NCBI GenBank assembly: GCA_017654935.2
Contig: CM065690.1
Location: 15,695,495 to 15,759,494, forward strand
Reading direction: 5' to 3'
DNA from: Phymorhynchus buccinoides
Lineage: Eukaryota > Mollusca > Gastropoda > Neogastropoda > Raphitomidae
Length of the DNA: 64,000 nt
Part shown: positions 61,310 through 64,000 of the stretch, in pieces
How the letters are laid out: each line of letters starts with the position of its first letter
Position numbering within the stretch: position 1 is the stretch's first letter
Notes under the pieces: generated by a model
Told to the model about the DNA's origin: nothing
The model's database searches: none
What the model saw: the letters and a program-made list of their open reading frames with translations, nothing else
Made by a program: the position numbers and the translations under genes

Positions 61310-61830
61310 GCTTGTGTGCATGTCTATGAGTGTGTGTATATATTGTGTAATAAAACGTGCATGCATAATCTGGTGTGTATGCATGCCCAAATGTGTGTGA
61401 GTATGTTATTGTGTGCGTTTTTGTTCATACATGCGCATGTGAATGTTGTTTTGTGTGTTGTGCATGTTTGTGAACTAGGGGGGGGGTATGTTTGAGTGTA
61501 TTGTGAATGCATGCATGCACATTTGGTGTGTGAAGTCTGAAGAGGCTGTGTATGCATGATTACACGAATGAGTATGTGTTTCTGTACATTTGCACATCAA
61601 GTGAATGTGTATGCATATATATGTCTGTGGGTGTGTATGTGTGTTCAGGCTGGTTTGGTGTGTTCAGGATGTGTGTAAGCTATTTGTGTGCTGGTATGCC
61701 TGTGCATTTATTTGTGTGTGTGAATGTGTGCAAGCGTGCAGACTTTTACGTATAGGTGTATGTCTGTATGTGTGGGGAGGAATGTGTATGTGTCTAAGTG
61801 TGTCGCTGAAGCATCCTGAGAGAAACAAGA
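61310..61830. repeat. Degenerate GT/ATGC-rich simple sequence
   Basis: TGTGTGTATG, ATGCATGC and GTGTGAATG words fill about 500 bp without a pure microsatellite. Open frames here are artefacts. Confidence 0.6.
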
Positions 61831-61904
61831 GAGGATGAGGGGAGTTGAGGACAGGTATGGAAGCCTGAATTGAGATGAACATTTTTTTTATCACTTTAAA
61901 AAAA

Positions 61905-62060
61905 AAAATCTAGTCAAAATTGAAGGGACCAAACTTTTATTTTGAGATAGCCAATATTGGAGTTAAAAAGATTTTTCAACATAGAGATTATTATACTGGG
62001 ACCCAAAAATTATTGTGAGTTATCCAGTGTTTTTGAATTATCAGTTCTCCACTGTACATC
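61905..62060. repeat. pogo-like element remnant
   Basis: TAGTCAAAATTGAAGGGACC, TTGAGATAGCCAATATTGG, TTGTGAGTTATCCAGTGTTT and TCCACTGTA match 28215-28400. Confidence 0.5.
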
Positions 62061-62620
62061 AGTTCATGACAGTAAACTTATGTGCTAAGCTAAATACTAA
62101 AATAGTTTTCCCTCTGTCTGTCTCTCTCTTATAGTTATACTTTTATGTTTGCCAAATAATACCTTGACTTTTTATGGCAATGAAAGTTCAGTTTTGTTCA
62201 TGCACACACTCCCCTGCACGCGTTCACATGCACACACACATAGCCTACATGCATAATGCATTGTAATGAAATTTAGGTTTAAAATTTAGTGGCCCATCAC
62301 TTTAAAAATGACCCCTCATTTTCTGTAGTCAGGGGTCATATGACCCATGGAGTCTGAAAACAATCTGAAGCTCTGTTTACCAAGTTTTCTACTTCCGACA
62401 ATAATACTAGGTTAGAGGAAGGCTGAGTAAAGGGAAGAAACTCTTTCAATTGACGAAGATTTATCATTGCTTCAAAACCCAAACTTGTACTTTCAAGTTT
62501 TTAATCTACTATTGTTTTCACCAGGGCTGGTGTATTGTTTGGTGAAATAGAGAGGGTTTTTTTGTTTGTATAATGTAATATTTTGGAACCGTTTCACAGA
62601 ATCGCTTCAAATGTTATATA

Positions 62621-63041
62621 CTGGTCTCCAAAAGTTAAGGGCCGGCTTCTGTTTTCAGTAGCTTGATATCTATTTATTGTACACTAAGACAACAATGAAG
62701 AAAATGGCAAAACTTAGGCTACTCAATAACTTTCCTTCCTGTTGCACGTGCCTGAACCAGTTTTGCACACATTGCAGTACAGCAACAGCGTTTTCAGGTA
62801 CGCTTAAAATGTGGCAAATTCACGATAATTTCACGAAAGTTTGGTCTCTTTTCGATGAAGAATCAGGGCTGATGCAGGTTTCTGGCCTATTGCACGTGCA
62901 AGGCATGACTGTAGTGAACACTGCTGAGCAAAAGTTAGACACGAATGTGTATTTAAGGGCGGCAACCAGATCTCTCAATAAGCATGCCTCCAAGACAGAA
63001 GAGAGAAGATCGTTCTTCCGGCCCTTAAATTTTGGAGACCC
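62621..63041. mobile_element. Tc1-like terminal-inverted-repeat element, 421 bp
   Basis: CTGGTCTCCAAAAGTTAAGG-GCCGG at the left is mirrored by CCGGCCCTTAAATTTTGGAG-ACCCG at the right, with TA-rich flanks (TATATA and TATACA). A 133-codon open frame (62677-63078) runs through it and out of the right end. It has no transposase motif I recognise and is likely non-coding. TTGCACGTGC appears on both sides of the centre. Confidence 0.65.
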
Positions 63042-63823
63042 GTATACATTTTACTGTATTACCAGGGAGGGAGGATGAACGATATGAAAAAACAATATTG
63101 TTTCCTAAACGTTTTTCAACGAAAAAATAAACAACACACTGGTGGAATTTATTGATTTGAAAACACGTCTAACTCTTTAGCAGAATGAATATCCCTTCTG
63201 TTCTCACACAAGAATAGATGAGAGACTCAGAGAGAGAGAGAGTCATGTATAATGCTTGGCGGAAGAAAATTTAAAAAAGTATAATTTAAATAGTCCAAGA
63301 CAAACATTAAGACTAAAGTCAAAAGAAGAAAAGGTTTAGAAATGGAAAGGCGTAAATGCTGCTATTATAAAGAAGTGGGCTTTAGAAATTATGCAGTGTA
63401 ACATGCTCCCATGCAACATATGGTCCTGGCCTATTATCATTTGGGTTTTTTAACGAACAAAAGGCATTGTTCTGCTTGGTAGATAAATTCTCACTCAGTC
63501 ATTGTTGTGGAAAGACAAATCACATTCAAACAGTTTCTCGGGGGGAAAAAGATAAGATCGGGAAACAAGCAACAAAAGGTGAGCTGTAAGTGAAAACAAA
63601 ACAAATGTATGTAGCAAGTGTGTCTGTCTCTGTGTCTGTACGTCTGTGTGTGTATGTGTGTGTCTGCTTGGTTTGTTAGCACAAATTAAACATAGAATCC
63701 ATGAACTCTGTGTGTGTGTGTGTGTCTGTCTAGTGTCCGTCTTACCATATATGTTATTTCGTCTACAAGCAACTGGATCCCAATCATAATTTTTTGTGTA
63801 CGTTATTTTCCTCTCTTTTCCAG

Positions 63824-64000
63824 GTGATCTGGGACGGACGGCTCCAGTTCCTCAACGCGGCCTGCATGGCATGCCTGGAGGGTCAGGATCAAGGTCAGGT
63901 GAGGTGCGTGTCCTGCAAGCAGCCCTGGGACGGGAGCAGCCTGGTGGTGGGCTCCATGTACACCTACGACATATTCGCCGCCGTCCCCTGCTGCCAGAAG
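63824..64000 (+). CDS. HECA: Headcase homologue (HECA), coding exon 2, runs off the window
   Basis: The first 59 codons follow the AG at 63823 in phase 0 and are open to the last base. They read VIWDGRLQFLNAACMACLEG, then VRCVSCKQPWDGSSLV and GSMYTYDIFAAVPCCQK. Human HECA has the same run: QGRL-HLYAVC-DCLEG, C-KCKSRWDGSW, GTMYTYDILAASPCCQ. The paired cysteines (ACMACLEG, CVSC, PCCQ) continue the zinc-ribbon-like C-terminal region. Vertebrate HECA has roughly 55 more residues after this point, so the stop should lie shortly beyond the window or in a further exon. A CAG|GTGAGG inside (63896-63904) looks like a donor but homology runs straight through it. Confidence 0.92.
   Translation, partial: MIWDGRLQFLNAACMACLEGQDQGQVRCVSCKQPWDGSSLVVGSMYTYDIFAAVPCCQK

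Larger units (their letters stand above)
59347..63823 (+). other. HECA intron 1, 4477 bp
   Basis: The intron begins GTGAGTGTGG and ends CTCTCTTTTCCAG, a strong pyrimidine tract. It holds a foldback with a telomere-repeat loop (59902-60150), a short interspersed repeat (60735), GT-rich sequence (61310-61830), a pogo-like scrap (61905) and a terminal-inverted-repeat element (62621-63041). No further exon is evident. Confidence 0.85.

Noticed and set aside
62677..63078. 133-codon open frame as a transposase
   Set aside because: Too short, no DDE/DDD-type motif visible, and it reads through the right inverted repeat.
63896..63904. CAG|GTGAGG as a splice donor inside HECA exon 2
   Set aside because: Conserved headcase sequence continues in frame on both sides, so the exon is read through it.

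Overview
The window is nuclear DNA of a multicellular invertebrate. Two conserved animal genes, both on the + strand, are split by GT-AG introns of several kilobases, and the rest is filled with microsatellites, minisatellites, MITEs and LINE pieces. The mix of (GA)n, (CA)n, poly-G tracts, palindromic MITEs and repeats carrying an AAATTTGA-GCGATTCGG core fits a marine mollusc, probably a gastropod. That taxonomic call is inference; no species marker is visible.

Gene 1 (about 10.35-24.2 kb, + strand) is the 3' end of SYAP1 (synapse-associated protein 1, the Drosophila Sap47 family). One internal coding exon lies at 10352-10528 and a terminal coding exon at 24030-24163. Both splice phases match, and the joined protein agrees with the C-terminus of vertebrate SYAP1. 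The BSD-domain exons are not visible and should lie upstream of the window. The 3' 88 bp of the internal exon has been tandemly copied into the following intron (10596-10963, plus a shard at 12037). A second potential terminal exon with the same splice phase and the same W-E-K-E-L motif sits at 13313-13398. The real stop codon lies inside the first unit of a minisatellite running into the 3' UTR (24150-24860), followed by an 80-bp minisatellite.

From 25.5 to 57.2 kb there is no recognisable host gene. The stretch holds several MITE families: TTAA-flanked piggyBac-like, TA-flanked 214-bp palindromes, pogo-like, and 550-640-bp foldbacks. It also holds a GAA-tailed retroposon family, a second short interspersed family, satellites, a 52-bp minisatellite grown from a MITE end, a six-unit array separated by long (CT)n, a 5'-truncated CR1/L2-type LINE with an open reverse-transcriptase frame (52.26-53.52 kb, - strand), and a LINE remnant at 56.8-57.2 kb. 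The first 10 kb is similar.

Gene 2 (57.8 kb to beyond the window, + strand) is the headcase homologue HECA. Exon 1 codes for 504 residues (57835-59346), intron 1 is 4477 bp, and exon 2 begins at 63824 and is open to the window end. Intron 1 contains a foldback element with a telomere-repeat loop and a Tc1-like terminal-inverted-repeat element. SYAP1 and HECA have both been linked to TOR/Akt signalling in other animals; nothing in the sequence shows that their proximity matters.
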